Source of the DNA: Diadema setosum
Lineage: Eukaryota > Echinodermata > Echinoidea > Diadematoida > Diadematidae
DNA: 64,000 bases
Direction of reading: 5' to 3'
Assembly (NCBI GenBank): GCA_033980235.1
Contig: CM067066.1
Location: 33,519,180 to 33,583,179, forward strand
In this document: in pieces, positions 1-12,675 of the stretch
How positions within the stretch are numbered: position 1 is the stretch's first letter
Layout: each line of letters opens with the position of its first letter
Notes under the pieces: model-generated
The model's database searches: none
Told to the model about the DNA's origin: nothing
What the model saw: the letters and a program-made list of their open reading frames with translations, nothing else
Made by a program: the position numbers and the translations under genes

Positions 1-121
1 GGATGGCACAGTAGGAGAAGCGTAGCTGCTGCCACGTCTGTATGAGACCCTGTCGATACCGCCTCATGTCTAGAAGCTGCTGCTTCACATTCATCCCTGA
101 GGTGTGTCCTTTCTTCTCAAT
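1..121 (-). CDS. PTPN1/PTPN2-like: PTPN1/2-like exon with Q-loop (runs off window)
   Basis: The acceptor CTGTGTGCAG is at 122-131; the exon starts IEKKGHTSGMNVKQQLLDMR and continues RYRQGLIQTWQQLRFSYCAI, plus one base, to the window edge. MR.YR.GLIQT..QLRFSY is the Q-loop signature of PTPN1/PTPN2, and its Gln positions the catalytic water. The order after the P-loop exon is correct and phase 0 joins. The exon or its continuation extends below position 1, so the C-terminal regulatory tail is not visible. Confidence 0.95.
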   Translation of the reverse strand, partial: MEKKGHTSGMNVKQQLLDMRRYRQGLIQTWQQLRFSYCAI

Positions 122-355
122 CTGCACACAGGTGGGCGGGTCGGGAGAGGAGAAGGAAGAAACGGCTTGTAAGTTTCATATCATTGTTATTAACCACAAA
201 TAGCAGTAGAAGATAGATCAGCCAAGCAACAGAGTGAATGCCATTTAGTATTGTTGAAAAATGCACCTTAAATTTGGATTGAATTGCACTGAAAAATATA
301 TATCTTAATTCACAAGACATCAAATGGCATGGGCCAAAGCACACAAATATTCTTA

Positions 356-917
356 AAGGACAAGTTCACCTTCGTAGACATGTGGGTTGAGTGAATGCAG
401 CAATATTACTAGAACACATCAGTGGGAGTGTAAGGAAAATCAGACAATCCATTCAAAAGTTATGAATTTTTGAAGTTTCTGCTCAGTCAAGGCTGGATGA
501 AAAGACTACTATAGCTTGTGATGTCACAAGTGTACAACGATATACAGAAAGAATAAAGAACATTCAACATATTTCCATTTTTCTCGCATAACAAAAGAAC
601 ACTCGACTTCTCTCTTTCAGAAGGCAGGGGGGAATAATATTACCCTTAGCATACATCAGTAACAAGTCGAAGGAATGTGCACTTTATTCAAAAAGTAAAG
701 TTTTGTGAAATTCTCATTTTATTTTCCTTATATCGTTGTACGCATGTGACATAATACACTTAAGTAGTCTTTTCATCCAGCAGTGACTACGCAGATACTT
801 TAAAAAATCATAAGTTTTGAACGGATTGTCCGATTTTCCTCAAACTTTCACTGATGTGATCTACTAATATTGCTGCATTCTCTCAATCCTTATGTATATG
901 AAGGTGGACTTGTCCTT
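356..917. mobile_element. 562-bp AAGG-ended foldback MITE
   Basis: The termini AAGGACAAGTTCACCTTC and GAAGGTGGACTTGTCCTT are inverted near-copies, and the pairing continues inwards for more than 100 bp (TGCAGCAATATTA, GATGAAAAGACTAC and their complements). A TA dinucleotide flanks both ends (354-355 and 918-919), as for mariner-type insertions. No ORF of note. Confidence 0.75.
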
Positions 918-2123
918 TACCCATTACTTACTTGAAGCTAAAATTGCCCTGATTCATCCCTTCCCGAAATGCTTGGCATAGTGAAATATCAGAATGTTTA
1001 AGTTTATCCTTGAAACTTTTAGAAAAACATTTTGCATACAAAAAAAAAAAAAACACACTCATTGTGAAAACAAACAAAATATAGCCTATTTATGAAAACT
1101 GAAGGAATGTTACTCACAAGGAAAATTGGATTCAGAAAAGATGCAAATCAAATTTCAACAGAGTTATTATTACATGCATTTTGCTGTGGGTGATTTTCTT
1201 CTTCTGTTCATTTACAAACTGACACTACCAACGTGACAACTCTTGGAATTCACAGACATTTTCATCACCGGATGTTTCACTGCCATCAGTGAATGATCTG
1301 TCTGCTTGTCTCACTTTCATCTACTCGATGAATCGGCTTACAAATTTGCTGAAATCTTAGCTGCTGACTTCCGTTACAGACATTAACCATCATCCATTAA
1401 ACATCAGCTTTCCCCAACGGGCCTACATTCATGTTCTGCGAAAACAAGCTCCAGCTTGGCAAAACAGAATTTGGCTACAAAAATCGCAGGACTTTCAACA
1501 GGTGTGATGCATTGCAGTACACCACCAATACACAGGGGCCAGTGTGGCTACACAGTGAGAGAGCATTGGCCGTTGTCTGGTGGGAAAAATTCACATGCCA
1601 CAAGGTGTTCTGCTGCCATGGTATTAACCTTCTTCTGAGAGGGTAGAAATGATTAGTAAATATACTGTGAAACAGTGTTCTAAAGCCATCATTCATGCTA
1701 ACTGTATGCTTACACACACTGTCAATATAGGAGCCATTATTAACTTCCCATAGGGAGGGGTATTCTTCAACCTAGTAAAAGTAACAAACTTTTCATTCAG
1801 TTGATGGCAAAGATCTGATAAAGAACAAGGTACAACAAGACTCTGTGTGTAAAAGTCCATCATGGTAACATGGATGAAAAAAAAGAAGTGGCCAGATATC
1901 AAATTACTTATCCAATACACCACCTCCCCAAAAAAGCACCATTTGTTAATGACAGTACCAATGTACCCTGATGCTTTACAACTCTTTCTACCATCTAAAT
2001 CATCAATTTCATCTTGTGATATGCTGTTCACATTGAATTAAAGGGGATGGATAGTAACTGGTCAGTGGGAATCAGGGGGAATGCTGGGGGATGATTGTTC
2101 CAATTCTTGTGGGATTCATTTAA

Positions 2124-2315
2124 GAGTACATTATATATCTATTGTTGTGTGAAAATTATTTGTTTCAGAACGGTCTCATATTCAAGTAATGTGCCGTTCA
2201 ATGCCCGTCACTGTACAGGCATGCTAACCTGCAAACATTAAACTGCACATTACTTGAATATGAGACCATTCTGAAGCAAATAATTTTCACACAACAATAG
2301 ATATATAATGTACTC
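2124..2315. mobile_element. 192-bp near-perfect hairpin MITE at TTAA
   Basis: The left arm starts GAGTACATTATATATC and the right arm ends GATATATAATGTACTC; the roughly 75-bp arms pair almost perfectly around a loop near 2200-2245. TTAA flanks at 2120-2123 and 2316-2319 are the target duplication. The right outer arm (near 4003-4015) reads straight through this position, so it shows the empty site. Confidence 0.8.
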
Positions 2316-2319
2316 TTAA

Positions 2320-4002
2320 CCCTATCTGTGTCACGGGCCGATTAAATCGGCCCAAAACCTGCTATGTAAATGCTTGGGCCGATTAAATAGGCCCTATTTT
2401 GATTGACAGATTACTTCAAAGGCTATGACACTACCACTCTCTAAACTCATTTGTGATTGGCTGACAGTGTAAGGAAACGATATCCAGTGTGCAAAAAAGC
2501 TTCCCCACCTTCAACCAATCAGGAAAGCCTTCTCAAAGTCAAAAGAATTGTGGTGGCCCCGCCCATGTTTATTTGCATTCAGACTGCAATGTATTGTGTA
2601 CAGTTTTGCTATAGGTTTCTTGTGTGGAGAAATTACACGAATCTGTATATGTGGGACTGTAATAAGATCGCCGTGTGCGATGAAAAGATCGTACACATGG
2701 GTCAATTTTCATCCATTTTATCTAAGTCAATATAGTAAAATATGAAGTGAAAACATTCAGGATAGGGATTTTAACATCTTTGAATTCTGTGAAGGGGTAT
2801 GGTTTTCGTGATATCGGCCTCTTAAATGAACTGTAGAATAAATGAACACTGCACATTCAGTGCAGCAGTTGTAGCTGTTTACTTAGCACTAACAGCGGTG
2901 CAATGGGTCTCTAGTTAGCCGGGGCTAGTTAGTTTGCAGGCACAAACCCTTGTTGGTCGTATAGGAGTCTGCATGCGCCAAGACTAATACACGCACCACT
3001 ACACTGCATCCTCTCCCAACAAGGTGGGAGAAGCTTCAACACAGGGCCTATGGGACAGTGCCAAAGTGGTGCATGTAGTAGTCTTGGCGCAGACTCCTTT
3101 ACGACCAACAAGGGTTTGTGCCTGCAAACTAGGGGCTAGTGGGGCTGGGTGCTAGGAGCAATAAGGGTACAGTAGCCTCCTACCTGCAGCTGGACAGTCT
3201 CGGTCTCGAAGCTTAGAAGCTGAGGTATGTTCGACTGTCGATCATTATTATCTAATAAACCGTTACTTTATGAAACTTATGTTCAATGTAGGTTTATCAT
3301 AAAGCAAATGACTACATTGATGGTTCACTTCTGTTCAATGAGGAGAGTGCAAAGGAGTCTACTCAACATACTCAACAGGAATGGACACTCTGAAGACTGA
3401 ATATTTTCAGTGACAATTTTTACCCTTCGATTTTCTTACCATACATGGCAATATTATAGGACAAGAATAATCTAAACTATAAGTAAAAGTCGTATAATCA
3501 ATTAATATTTTCATCCTGACTAGATGTTAGCATGCTTTGTCTACTTTCATGCCAACATTTAATTCATAAAACCAGAAATTGTGCGAAGTGTGTAAAATGT
3601 AGGTTGTACTTGCCACACACTTTTGTTCATAAAATGAAAAGTACTAATGCTACTGACAAAATAATCACATCATCTGAAAGCTGAATAAATTCTCTACAAC
3701 ATTTGTATAGACCTTTTTGGGGGTATAAGAGCATATTGTGTGAGAAAATGAGGTGGTAACATGTACAAGTAAGTCTGCAAAGATAATTATGTGACATTAG
3801 AGGGCGTCCTACTTAAAATGTGAGGGCGCCCTCACTCAGATTATTATGTAATATGAAAGTATAGACCATAAGCTTTCAAATGATGTATAACATGACACAT
3901 TAATGTCAATAATAACAATCAGAACTGGCCAACAACAATCCCATGTCTCCGCACTGCAAAATGTCTGAACATTCTGGCTTCGTCTATGTGACAGAGATAG
4001 GG
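2320..4002. mobile_element. piggyBac-like non-autonomous element (1.7 kb)
   Basis: The termini are CCCTATCTGTGTCAC and, inverted, CCCTATCTCTGTCAC, with TTAA immediately outside both (2316-2319, 4003-4006). CCC...GGG ends with TTAA duplication are diagnostic of piggyBac-type elements. Just inside the left end is a perfect palindrome GGGCCGATTAAATCGGCCC, repeated imperfectly about 45 bp on. No transposase ORF exists, so it would depend on a transposase in trans. A separate foldback sits at 2925-3131. Confidence 0.75.
2925..3131. repeat. Foldback repeat, about 70-bp arms
   Basis: Arms at 2929-3002 and 3068-3131 pair: AGTTTGCAGGCACAAACCC with its complement, then GTTGGTCGTA, GAGTCTGC and CGCCAAGACTA. 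The short ORF across it is a by-product of the hairpin. Confidence 0.75.
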
Positions 4003-4654
4003 TTAAATGAATCCCACAAGGATTGGAACAATCATCCCCCAGCATTCCCACTGATTCCCACTGATCAGTTACTAGTCATCCCCTTTAACTTTCCAAAAGA
4101 AAAACAAATAAGATTCCTCACACATAGCAACCTTGCTTTTTCATTGAAAAGACAAGAAAACAGGCATAACGTAGAACAGATGAATACGAATAAGATGCGG
4201 GCAATTTCTGAAATGCTGCAGTATGAATCACCACAACTTTTGGCAAATTCAAGTTTCACAGTCTACCTCACATAAGACAAATGACAAATGTTCTTCTAAG
4301 CAGATTCCCCAGTATGTTGATTTGTGAGACAATGTCTGCCTGGAAGCAATGCTTGTGTCACACATAAAAAAACAAACAAACAAACAACAACAGCAACAAA
4401 AAAACAACAAGAAACAAATGTTTATATAAATGGACTTTAGAACACCTGTATCACTCATGAAAAATGTATGCACACAGGTGTCCCTTTATGCCCATGTGTT
4501 AAAATGGGTATCTTCTAATGCTTGGGAAATGAGAATAGCAGACCCCTCTGGAAAAGCAGTCCAAACATCATTGGTAAACATGGCCACATTATCATCATCG
4601 CACACGTGTAGAGGGGATCTCTCCCCAAAATCCTGCAGAGGGCCGACTACTCAC

Positions 4655-4864
4655 TTGTACAAGGCATGAGTCTACCAGACAGAGCGTACCGGATCGCCCG
4701 ACCCCAGCGCTGCAGTGAATGACGGGCGGTCCTACGTTGTCTAGCAGGGAGCCCGACTGGCGGACATGGTGGAGAAAGTGGAGGAATGCTGCTGGAGACT
4801 GGGGGACGCTGAAGTCCGACCACCGGGTGTAGTGAAAGTGGAGAATCTCTTTGGTATCTTGTGA
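4655..4864 (-). CDS. PTPN1/PTPN2-like: PTPN1/2-like catalytic exon: WPD-equivalent loop and P-loop
   Basis: The exon is 210 bp, 70 codons, phase 0 at both ends, with acceptor CCTGATAG and donor GTGAGTAG. It starts [18 protein letters not shown] and contains [20 protein letters not shown], then [29 protein letters not shown] is the catalytic P-loop with the nucleophilic Cys and the phosphate-binding Arg. The general-acid loop normally reads WPD; here the Trp and Asp are kept but the Pro is Ser (codon TCG, one transition from CCG). The downstream V-P-x-SP is intact. The exon is open, so the protein is probably an active phosphatase, possibly with altered loop dynamics. Confidence 0.97.
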
Positions 4865-7733
4865 CTATCAGGACGAAAAGAGAACACATCACTGGATTAA
4901 GTTTTGAAGGCAGTTCATTTTCACAAATTGAATTCCCTACCTCACGTATGATACCAATTGTCATTATGAATGTAACAAAACAAAAATACCAACACCATTA
5001 GAGAATTCCTTATCTTTGGTAGAACAGAAATAATCATATGATTGAGAGTGGTGATATAAATGGTTATTACACACACAGCTGGATGTCAGAAGGACTAAGT
5101 ACTTCATATTTCTTTCCTTGATTTGCTACACCATGAAGGTTTCATCCTTCCAGCCCCTTTGACGACCAAAAGTCTGGATGTGAGTAATACACTATGGTAA
5201 AACAAGGAAAAGGCTACCACAATTAATGACCACTGTCAAAATAGAACAATGATCAAAGTGGTCCATAGGCTCATTTACAAAGGCACCTGTAGCTGTTTTA
5301 CTATTTATTCATTTTTTTTTTTTGTCATTGAAGAAGTTGTAAGGAGAGCTCTACCATTAATCTGTTCTCAATGAATTCTATACAATCACAGGAATCCAGT
5401 TGCAGGGTTTGGATCAAAAAGACAAAGAAGTGATAGACTGTTGATAACAAGAATCTCTTTACTGAAATAGACAGTCTGCACCAATATTCAACCCCCACCC
5501 CTCTCCATTTCCTCACACAAAAACGATTCATTGTTACCCTGAAGTTTGGCTGAGGTTTGTTGCCAGCTCAGAAGAACAGTTGCAAAAATAAAGAAGATTC
5601 TTAATTACAGCATGAACAGAACAACAAAAGTGATGATGAGTGTTCATCAGTAGGCATTAAAACAGGAAGGACCATGAATTTGATTTCATTAGTAAAGGCA
5701 GTGGATCCATTCATAATCTGCATCAAATAACAACAAATTCTATATCACAACCACTCTGTCTCAAAGCTTTCCAAGAACATGTTGGATACAATCCAATCTG
5801 CACTTGCCACCCATGATTTGAGTCACTTACAGGTGACAATTCATGGAACTGGCACATTTCCGAGTCTTTTGAGCAGTTCCGGAATTATTTCATACTATTG
5901 TATCTTATGAAAATGTACAAAGGATCGGTAGAAAAAAATAGTCAAAGGAGGAGTATTTGATAATACAGTTTACTCATCTATGAAGCATGGGCATTACAGA
6001 GGCAGTTATGTATTGAGGGTTTTACTTTGGGTAATATATGAGTGATAAAAGGATAATAAACCTGAATGAAACCATGTTGAAGTATAAACTGACGGAAGTA
6101 AGACCATGAGACTGTAATTTAATCATTGCATTTTATGTCAATAAGACATGTCCATCAGATATATGACATCTTTCAGGTGATTTAGCAACTGAAGCAAATC
6201 AAAGTGCCACCCACTGTCCTTCAAGAAGTACAACTTTCTATAACTGCCATTGATCTATTCCTAGCTATACACTAACCCAAAACATCCCATACCCCATATT
6301 AAGTATGGTAAATCTTGTTGAGCAAAGATTTTCACTTTCTTGGGGCAATTAGTTTTTATTTTCAACACAATTTCTTTCATAGCTTTATATTCACAACATA
6401 TCAGAGGTTCTTGAACCCTGTAGAGCCATACAGCTCTTTTCATTTTCTTTTTCTTTTTTTTTTTTTTAAAGAAGATACATTGTTTAACTATGCCTTTATT
6501 GTTAAAGACAACAAATTGGACCAGAGCATGCCCCACACAGGGAGTGTACTATTCAAAGTTCATTGATATTTCAAAGTGGAATAGAGTTGATGCATTTTGT
6601 TGTTGTTGTTGTTTTTTTTTTTTTATGTAAACAGATGGAGGAAAAGCAAAAAGGAGCTACTCCTCAGTTTCCGATCATTCCAGAGACTCATGTGACTCTC
6701 AGATGTAACTATCAGCTGAGCCACACATTTAATCCAATAACGGTTCTGGACAAAGGATATGCATGGGTCTTGGAAACACTGCGCTCTCAACATATGGTTG
6801 CCATCCCTACAGATCAAACAACTACTTTTGGTTTTCTTTCCAGGAAAAAATAGAATGGAAGAATATACCAGACCAACATTCTGAAAGTGAATTGCCCATT
6901 ATTAGAGATATTGGCATCTATTCAGCATTTTAAATTTTATCAAAGTCAAAGACAAAAAAAAAAACCAAACAGATAAAATTGTTACTTTGCCACACATAAT
7001 GTGACATGAGCACATAAATATGTACAGTAAGTGCAAAACAATAAGCAATAACAACATGTGCAAATGAATGTTAATGGTAACGATTTGGTAGGCAAATTGC
7101 AGATTATATACTACTACCTTCTTTCACACACAAATATGTCGTGAAATTAGTCTCTTAGATTCTGCTCCGTTTTAGTAATTTTTCAAAATTATATTTAGTG
7201 GTGAATTCTTGCAATGTTACACACATGATCATCTGCATAATGGAGAATAGAGGGGAATCAGCCTTATCACCATGTTAGAAGAGAAGTTTAAAACTTTTCT
7301 AGTGTCAAACAATCTGTTCTATGATCAAAATCAAGCAACAACATTTTCATTATGGGGGGGGGAGTTATACTCAGTTTCTTTCTTCTTGAATGCAACAGTG
7401 ACATTGATGTCCTATCACATACTAACATAAGATTTGTGTGGTAATGTGGCAACCATGATACACAGCAAAAAACAGATGTCTTCTCAGCACTTGAGATATT
7501 ATCATTATTATCCATTTTTTATAATTCTGGTTAAATAAAATATCAGAAAGTCTCAAAGCAATCAGAGCCAAAACTTGTTACACCATCATATTAATGTTTT
7601 GAAAGCCAGAATGTAACACATACGCCAAATGCTCATAGCTGATAAAACCATTTTACAAAACAAGCAATGCAGCATTTTGTTACATACCAATATGTACAGT
7701 GTATCATCAAAAACATGAAATCAGCTCTTAAGG

Positions 7734-7946
7734 TACTGTAAAAGTGGAAATTTTCGCGGTGTTGAAATTTTCGCGCATTTCGCGCAACCAGAAACTAGCG
7801 CGAAAATAAAAACACGCGAATATTTTTTTTTGCCATACGTTCCTGTGCGTGATGTCTTGATTCCGCGGAATTAAAAACACGCGAAACTCTTCTGACCCGG
7901 CCTAGCGCGAAAAATTAGTCGCGCGAAAATATCCACTTTTACAGTA
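7734..7946. mobile_element. TACTGTAAAAGTGGA MITE, copy 1
   Basis: Both ends carry TACTGTAAAAGTGGA as inverted repeats, extending with one change into AATTTTCGCG. The interior is full of CGCGAAA/TTTCGCG words. There is no coding capacity. This is the best-preserved copy of a family also at 12168, 12436, 20091 and 41161. Confidence 0.85.
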
Positions 7947-7991
7947 TTTAGACTAAAAAGCTCTTCTATGCAATGGGGGAAAGGGGTTATA

Positions 7992-8360
7992 AAGGAACAG
8001 TTTACCTTTGGGAGCAGTAATTTAAAAAATCTTCAAAATACCACTCTTGATGCCCATGTGTAGGTCAGATGTATCACATAACATCCTGCCATGTACAAAA
8101 TTTTCAATACAGCCTAAAATATTGAATAAGAGACATCACTACTTTTCTCAATAAACCATAACTGTACACAGTTTAGTTTAGAAACATTTTTATTTTAACT
8201 ATTGTTCACATTTTGTATATTTAACAATACTTAACATTAATTATACTGATTCAAATTTTTACATAATTGGTTGTTTCTATCCCTAACTCACATTTTATAA
8301 CAATTTTGAAGCACTACAGCTGGGTTTTTGTTTCATCTGCAAAATGGTAAAGTATGCCTT
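7992..8360. mobile_element. AAGG-ended element, copy 1 (TA-flanked)
   Basis: Ends AAGGAACAGTTTACC and GGTAAAGTATGCCTT are imperfect inverted repeats with TA outside (7990-7991, 8361-8362). The interior is shared with 62607-62938: GATGC..ATGTGTAGGTCA, ACATTGGTTGTTTCTAT-like and GGCTGGGTTT words occur in the same order. Confidence 0.75.
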
Positions 8361-8610
8361 TAATGACCCTCATCCCAGAAAGAAAGACCATCACATGACT
8401 TGGAATCAGCCAATCCCTGGCAAGCATGAAAAAACCACTGCAGTCTTTCTGGCATGCCACATAATTAGCATTTCCAATACAATTTCAGTGGAAATGAATC
8501 AAACATAGAGTTTGCAGAATGGAGTCGCTGTACGTGGTTTGGGTCTACCACATCTATTTCTGTCAACTCCCCAACTGTGCCAACACTGTGTACCACTTGC
8601 GATGAACTCT

Positions 8611-9118
8611 CCTTGCTTTCACACATACTGCCAGGGCTTAATGTGAAACACGATTGTAATGTAATGACGCATCACTAGAATCCTGTTTCTTATGAAGCAT
8701 TCTTGCCATGTGAATGGAAACTGGAATTGCTGAAGGTGATTTGAATCATAATTCCAATCATGTTTCAAATGACGATCTGGAGGTGTTTCATGTTTCGCCA
8801 GAATTAAGGAGCAAAACAGTCGTGTGAACGTGATTGACATCCAATCATGTTTTAGGAGGCGGAGCTTACGGTGACCTTTCTGACTGCGCTCCTCAAACGC
8901 TCAAACTGCAGTTAAAGCACGAGCTACTTGCGACTCAAGATTGATGGGAACTTGGAAAGAATCCAAACCTCCTTTCCTCACTCTGAAATTTAAAATCGCA
9001 AAATCCATGAAGTCTTCCTCGGTCGTGTGAACAAGCAATGATTTGAGTCGTAATCGCAATCATGTTTGTAATTCAGCATTCAAATTTTACAGCACTCTCG
9101 GTACATGTGAAAGCAAGG
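8611..9118. mobile_element. CCTTGCTTTCACA-ended foldback MITE
   Basis: The left end CCTTGCTTTCACACATAC and the inverted right end CCTTGCTTTCACATGTAC match at 16 of 18, and further pairing (CACGATTGTAAT against GATTACGA) continues inward. A TCT outside both ends may be a 3-bp target duplication. No ORF. Confidence 0.65.
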
Positions 9119-9570
9119 TCTGATAAAGATGAATATGGATACTGACTGGCAGATATGCTAATGAGGGGCTTTTGGGGGGCTGAGTAAAATTCACAGGTCA
9201 TTTCCATTCTTAAGAAGTATAAGCTTTTCAATGACAAAAAATAACTTTAAAAAAAAGTTCACAAAATTTCCGCATGCTGGCTAATTTCATTTGCAGGCAT
9301 GCTGTAACAGACCAGTCAACAAACTTACAGAAAGCAAAGAAAAGAAATATCAGATTTTTTCAAACTTTAATATTTGTTTCTTGATAGCTTGAGGCATTGA
9401 GTTGTCATACATGCTGGTCTAAATCATTTGGTTCAATCTACACAGAACAACATATTGTACTTGGTTAAATGAAGACTTTATTTTGTAAATTACCAGTTTC
9501 ATCTCATCTCTTAATAACAAGAAAAAGAAGAAAAAGAATCATGGAATATTACAATATCACTATAGCTTAA

Positions 9571-9965
9571 AGGGATTATATAGTTTTGGTTGAGACCTAA
9601 ATTCAGGTTTCTAACATTTTTTAGTGAGATAATGAGAAACCTCTTATGAAATATGAAAGAGCATGTAATTCTATTAGAAATTCAATGTTTATTATTTGAT
9701 GAAAATTGGTTTTGGAATGGCTGAGATATCCAAAAAAGAGCAATTCTAATACAGTGTGGGACCCACACTGTCTACATCTTTATTACGATCATTTTGTTTT
9801 ACTTTGTTTTTGGATGTTTCAGTCACTCCAAACCCAATTTTCATCAAATAAACTTTGAATTTCTCTTAGAATGGTATGCTCTGTACAATATCACAAGTGT
9901 TTTCTTGGTATCTTGCAAAAAGTTAAAAGTCCAATTCTCATCTCCACCAATACTGTACTATCCCT
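9571..9965. mobile_element. AGGGAT foldback, TTAA-flanked, copy 1
   Basis: The element starts AGGGATTATATAGTTTTGG and ends with the complement of AGGGATAGTACAGTATTGG. TTAA lies at 9567-9570 and 9966-9969. The whole 395 bp is an imperfect palindrome (TTTGATGAAAATTGGTTTTG against CCAATTTTCATCAAA). Copies lie at 21657 and 46963. Confidence 0.85.
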
Positions 9966-10462
9966 TTAATTGACTAATATGTCCTTAAATCTAATATTGC
10001 TTTCAATGTCAGCCAACATTACTTGAAAGTATGCCATGTAAACATGACACCCTAAACCTGGCTTGAATTTCACAACGGAATGACTTCTCCTTTTCAGTAG
10101 TGGTCAACCTACAACTTGCTATGGTCTTTGTAGCTGCCTATAGTATACAACTCCTCTGCCACACAGGCGGACAAACCAGGAAAGTTTGACAACCTTGCAT
10201 CTCGCCCAAGAGAACATGTTCATGTTGTATTGATATCAGGGCAAAATCAATTAACTCGTGAAGAGCACACTGTACGGCTTCATAATTAAGATAATGAGTC
10301 ACACTGGAGACAGTCGATCTCGACAGATAATGATTGATTAAACATTCACGTGATCCCGGACAGCGTGGGTGGAACGAAAGGGAAAGAAATAAAAGAGTAG
10401 GAGAGAAAGTGTAGGAGCTACAAAATATAATGTAGGCTCTTTCCTCTGAAAGGATAGGTGGT

Positions 10463-10491
10463 GTGGCTTCTGAGGTTACCTCAGAAGCCAC
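10463..10491. repeat. Perfect 14-bp-stem hairpin
   Basis: GTGGCTTCTGAGGT, one T, then its exact complement. It is isolated, and no terminator function is expected in an intron; it may be the core of a degraded foldback. Confidence 0.7.
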
Positions 10492-12167
10492 CCACACTAC
10501 CCGAGGTTATCCCTGATGGAAATACTTTGGAGTCATGGAAGATGAAGGGGCGTAGAACAAAGGAACATGCAAATAATAGGCTTTAAATAGAAATTTGTGA
10601 TTGGCGGCAATTGGTCACGAAATCTTTACGATGTATAGTTTATCAAAGAACAGATTTCAAAAGGAAAAAAAAAATCCCAGCAACATGATCCCAACAAGGT
10701 AGCTTGCGCACGATAAGGTACAGGTTCTGCCCACACATGGTAACACTACACAAAAGTCTAAGTTTTAATTTCAACCAAATTTTAGACGTCATCCCGAAAT
10801 CCAATCAAAAAACAGAGGGCACAGTACTATGCCCAAAGTGTCAGCTACTACACAAGTCAAAAGCTGCAAGAAAAATTGTTCAAGTGAGCTATTGCTCAAT
10901 GAACAAAGCCATGTCAAGTGGCATCTCGAAAAAAAAAGGAAAAAAAAAGAATAAAATAAGATGAATTTTGCAAGGTTAACTTCAATATATTTCTACACAA
11001 TGATGATGTCATCTAACTGAGAAACTGTGTAATAATTTGAAAGAAAATTCATTGAGCTAAAACATGCTGAAAATTAAAATGAAGGTGAAATTTGTCCAGG
11101 ATAAATGAGATACTCTCAAATGATCTTGAAGTTTGATGACCTTATCACCTAATTACCCAAGAAAGCTGCTAGATCTCAATCCTGTTAGCCAATGTTAAAT
11201 CCTATCATAGAGAAAGACAATAAATAATGAGTGAATTTGCGCACATACTGTGTGAGTGGCAAAGTTTGCAAAATCCTACGTTACATTTTTTTTTCTACTT
11301 AAAAAAAAAATGTCTACATATTGAAGACGCATGTTTGTTAGGATTGACAGGCATGATAGAAGATGATTATGTGACCTCTTAAACTCCTTTAAACTGGTAA
11401 GTCCTTCCACAGCTCAAGAATGATCTCAAAACTACCTAACCTCATCAATGAGAATGGATAGATGGAGAAATAAAATAGTATCCCAGTTGACTGCTGGGGC
11501 AAGAAGGGGAGGGAAAAAAAGGATGGAAAGACTTGACGACTCCGCTGCCAAACTGAACCAGAAGGGAAAAAGATCAAGAAATCAATATCACATTTAAATT
11601 ACATGAATGCCCATTAGCTCTAGATTTGGAGTTGAATTCATTGCATCTATTTGCTACATTGTGACAGCTCCATAAGTCTGGAAGAAACAAAATAAAACCA
11701 GAAAATCACTCAGAGAGTGCAGTTCTCCCCAAGCAGCTCATTTCCATCTGTACATGCATTCTGAAAATCCGCCAATTTTTCAGCGATAAAGAAGCCTTGC
11801 GCTTACCTGTCAGCTTCCTGCTACGCAGCGCCTCAAGCAGAGCATGTGCTTTTGTGTGCATCATGCAAACCTCAAATACGCGCAGCTTGAACTCCCAGGT
11901 TTATTGACCATAATTTGACAAAAGATTAAAAAATCCTTCAGAAAAAGTTCAGAAAAATTTCCAGATTACTAATAAAATTTAATCATCTGTTCCTTGTGTC
12001 ATCATCAACTCTTCCTGCATGTTTCATCCAAACCCATGAACAACTTTTTGAGTTATTTTGCAAACAGACACACAAACCAATGCCGACAGAAACATAACCT
12101 CCTTGGCGGAGGTACAATGTAAGAACAGTTTGCTTGCCTTGCCAGATTCCACAGGTCATCATTTGAC

Positions 12168-12365
12168 CACTGTACCGCAAATGTAAATATTTTCGTGTGA
12201 GTAATTTTTCGCACTCTGTCGAAGAAGATGAATTTCATGTGTTTTTAATTCTGCGGACTCAAGTATTACACAGTGGTACATTTAACAAGCAAAAAATATT
12301 TGCACGCTTCTATTTTTGCAAACTACGCAAAAATTTCCACACGGTGAAAATTTCCACTTTTACCT
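12168..12365. mobile_element. TACTGTAAAAGTGGA family, diverged copy 2
   Basis: The right end reads GTGAAAATTTCCACTTTTAC; the left end CACTGTACCGCAAATG is decayed. The internal order matches copy 1: TTTTCG near the left, GTGTTTTTAATTCTGCGGA in the centre and TATTTTTGCA to the right. Confidence 0.6.
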
Positions 12366-12435
12366 ACTTTATATGTGCTGACACACGGCTGTAAAAGTCT
12401 TCTGTACCTACTGCAGCAGCATGGCACGTTCAAAC

Positions 12436-12613
12436 TACTGCAAATGTCCATATTTTCGCATGATTAACTTTTCGCGCTGAGTGGCTCAAAAACATATTCA
12501 CAGGTTCTTGAATTCCTGCTGCATGATTGTCAACCCATTCAGAATGTGCAGAGAAAGTTTTCACTCTAGCCAAAAATAGTGCGAAATGTGAGAAAATTTG
12601 TGTGTTTACAGTA
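12436..12613. mobile_element. TACTGTAAAAGTGGA family, diverged copy 3
   Basis: It is bounded by TACTGCAAATGTCCATATTT on the left and TTTACAGTA on the right, with TTTTCGCGC near the left end. It lies between two related MITEs, making a cluster of three from 12168 to 12889. Confidence 0.55.
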
Positions 12614-12675
12614 CAGGCAATACAGCATCGGCAATACAGCATCATGTTCTTTGTTCTCCCCTACCACCTGCGATG

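Larger units (their letters stand above)
2042..4084. mobile_element. Outer foldback, AGGGGATG ends, TTAA-flanked, split by later insertions
   Basis: Arms 2042-2123 and 4003-4084 are near-identical inverted copies, starting AGGGGATG and sharing GGGAATGCTGGGGGATGATT. TTAA lies at 2038-2041 and 4085-4088. The two arms are now 1.9 kb apart because two further TTAA-flanked elements lie between them. The ends resemble the AGGGAT foldbacks at 9571, 21657 and 46963 in design. Confidence 0.75.
122..4654 (-). other. Intron with TA-flanked foldback and TTAA-nested elements
   Basis: This 4.5-kb intron separates the P-loop and Q-loop exons. It holds the AAGG foldback (356-917) and the TTAA-nested complex (2038-4088). 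The stretches 920-2037 and 4089-4654 contain simple A-rich tracts (for example 1039-1054 and 4367-4412) but no exon or repeat I can define. Confidence 0.8.
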
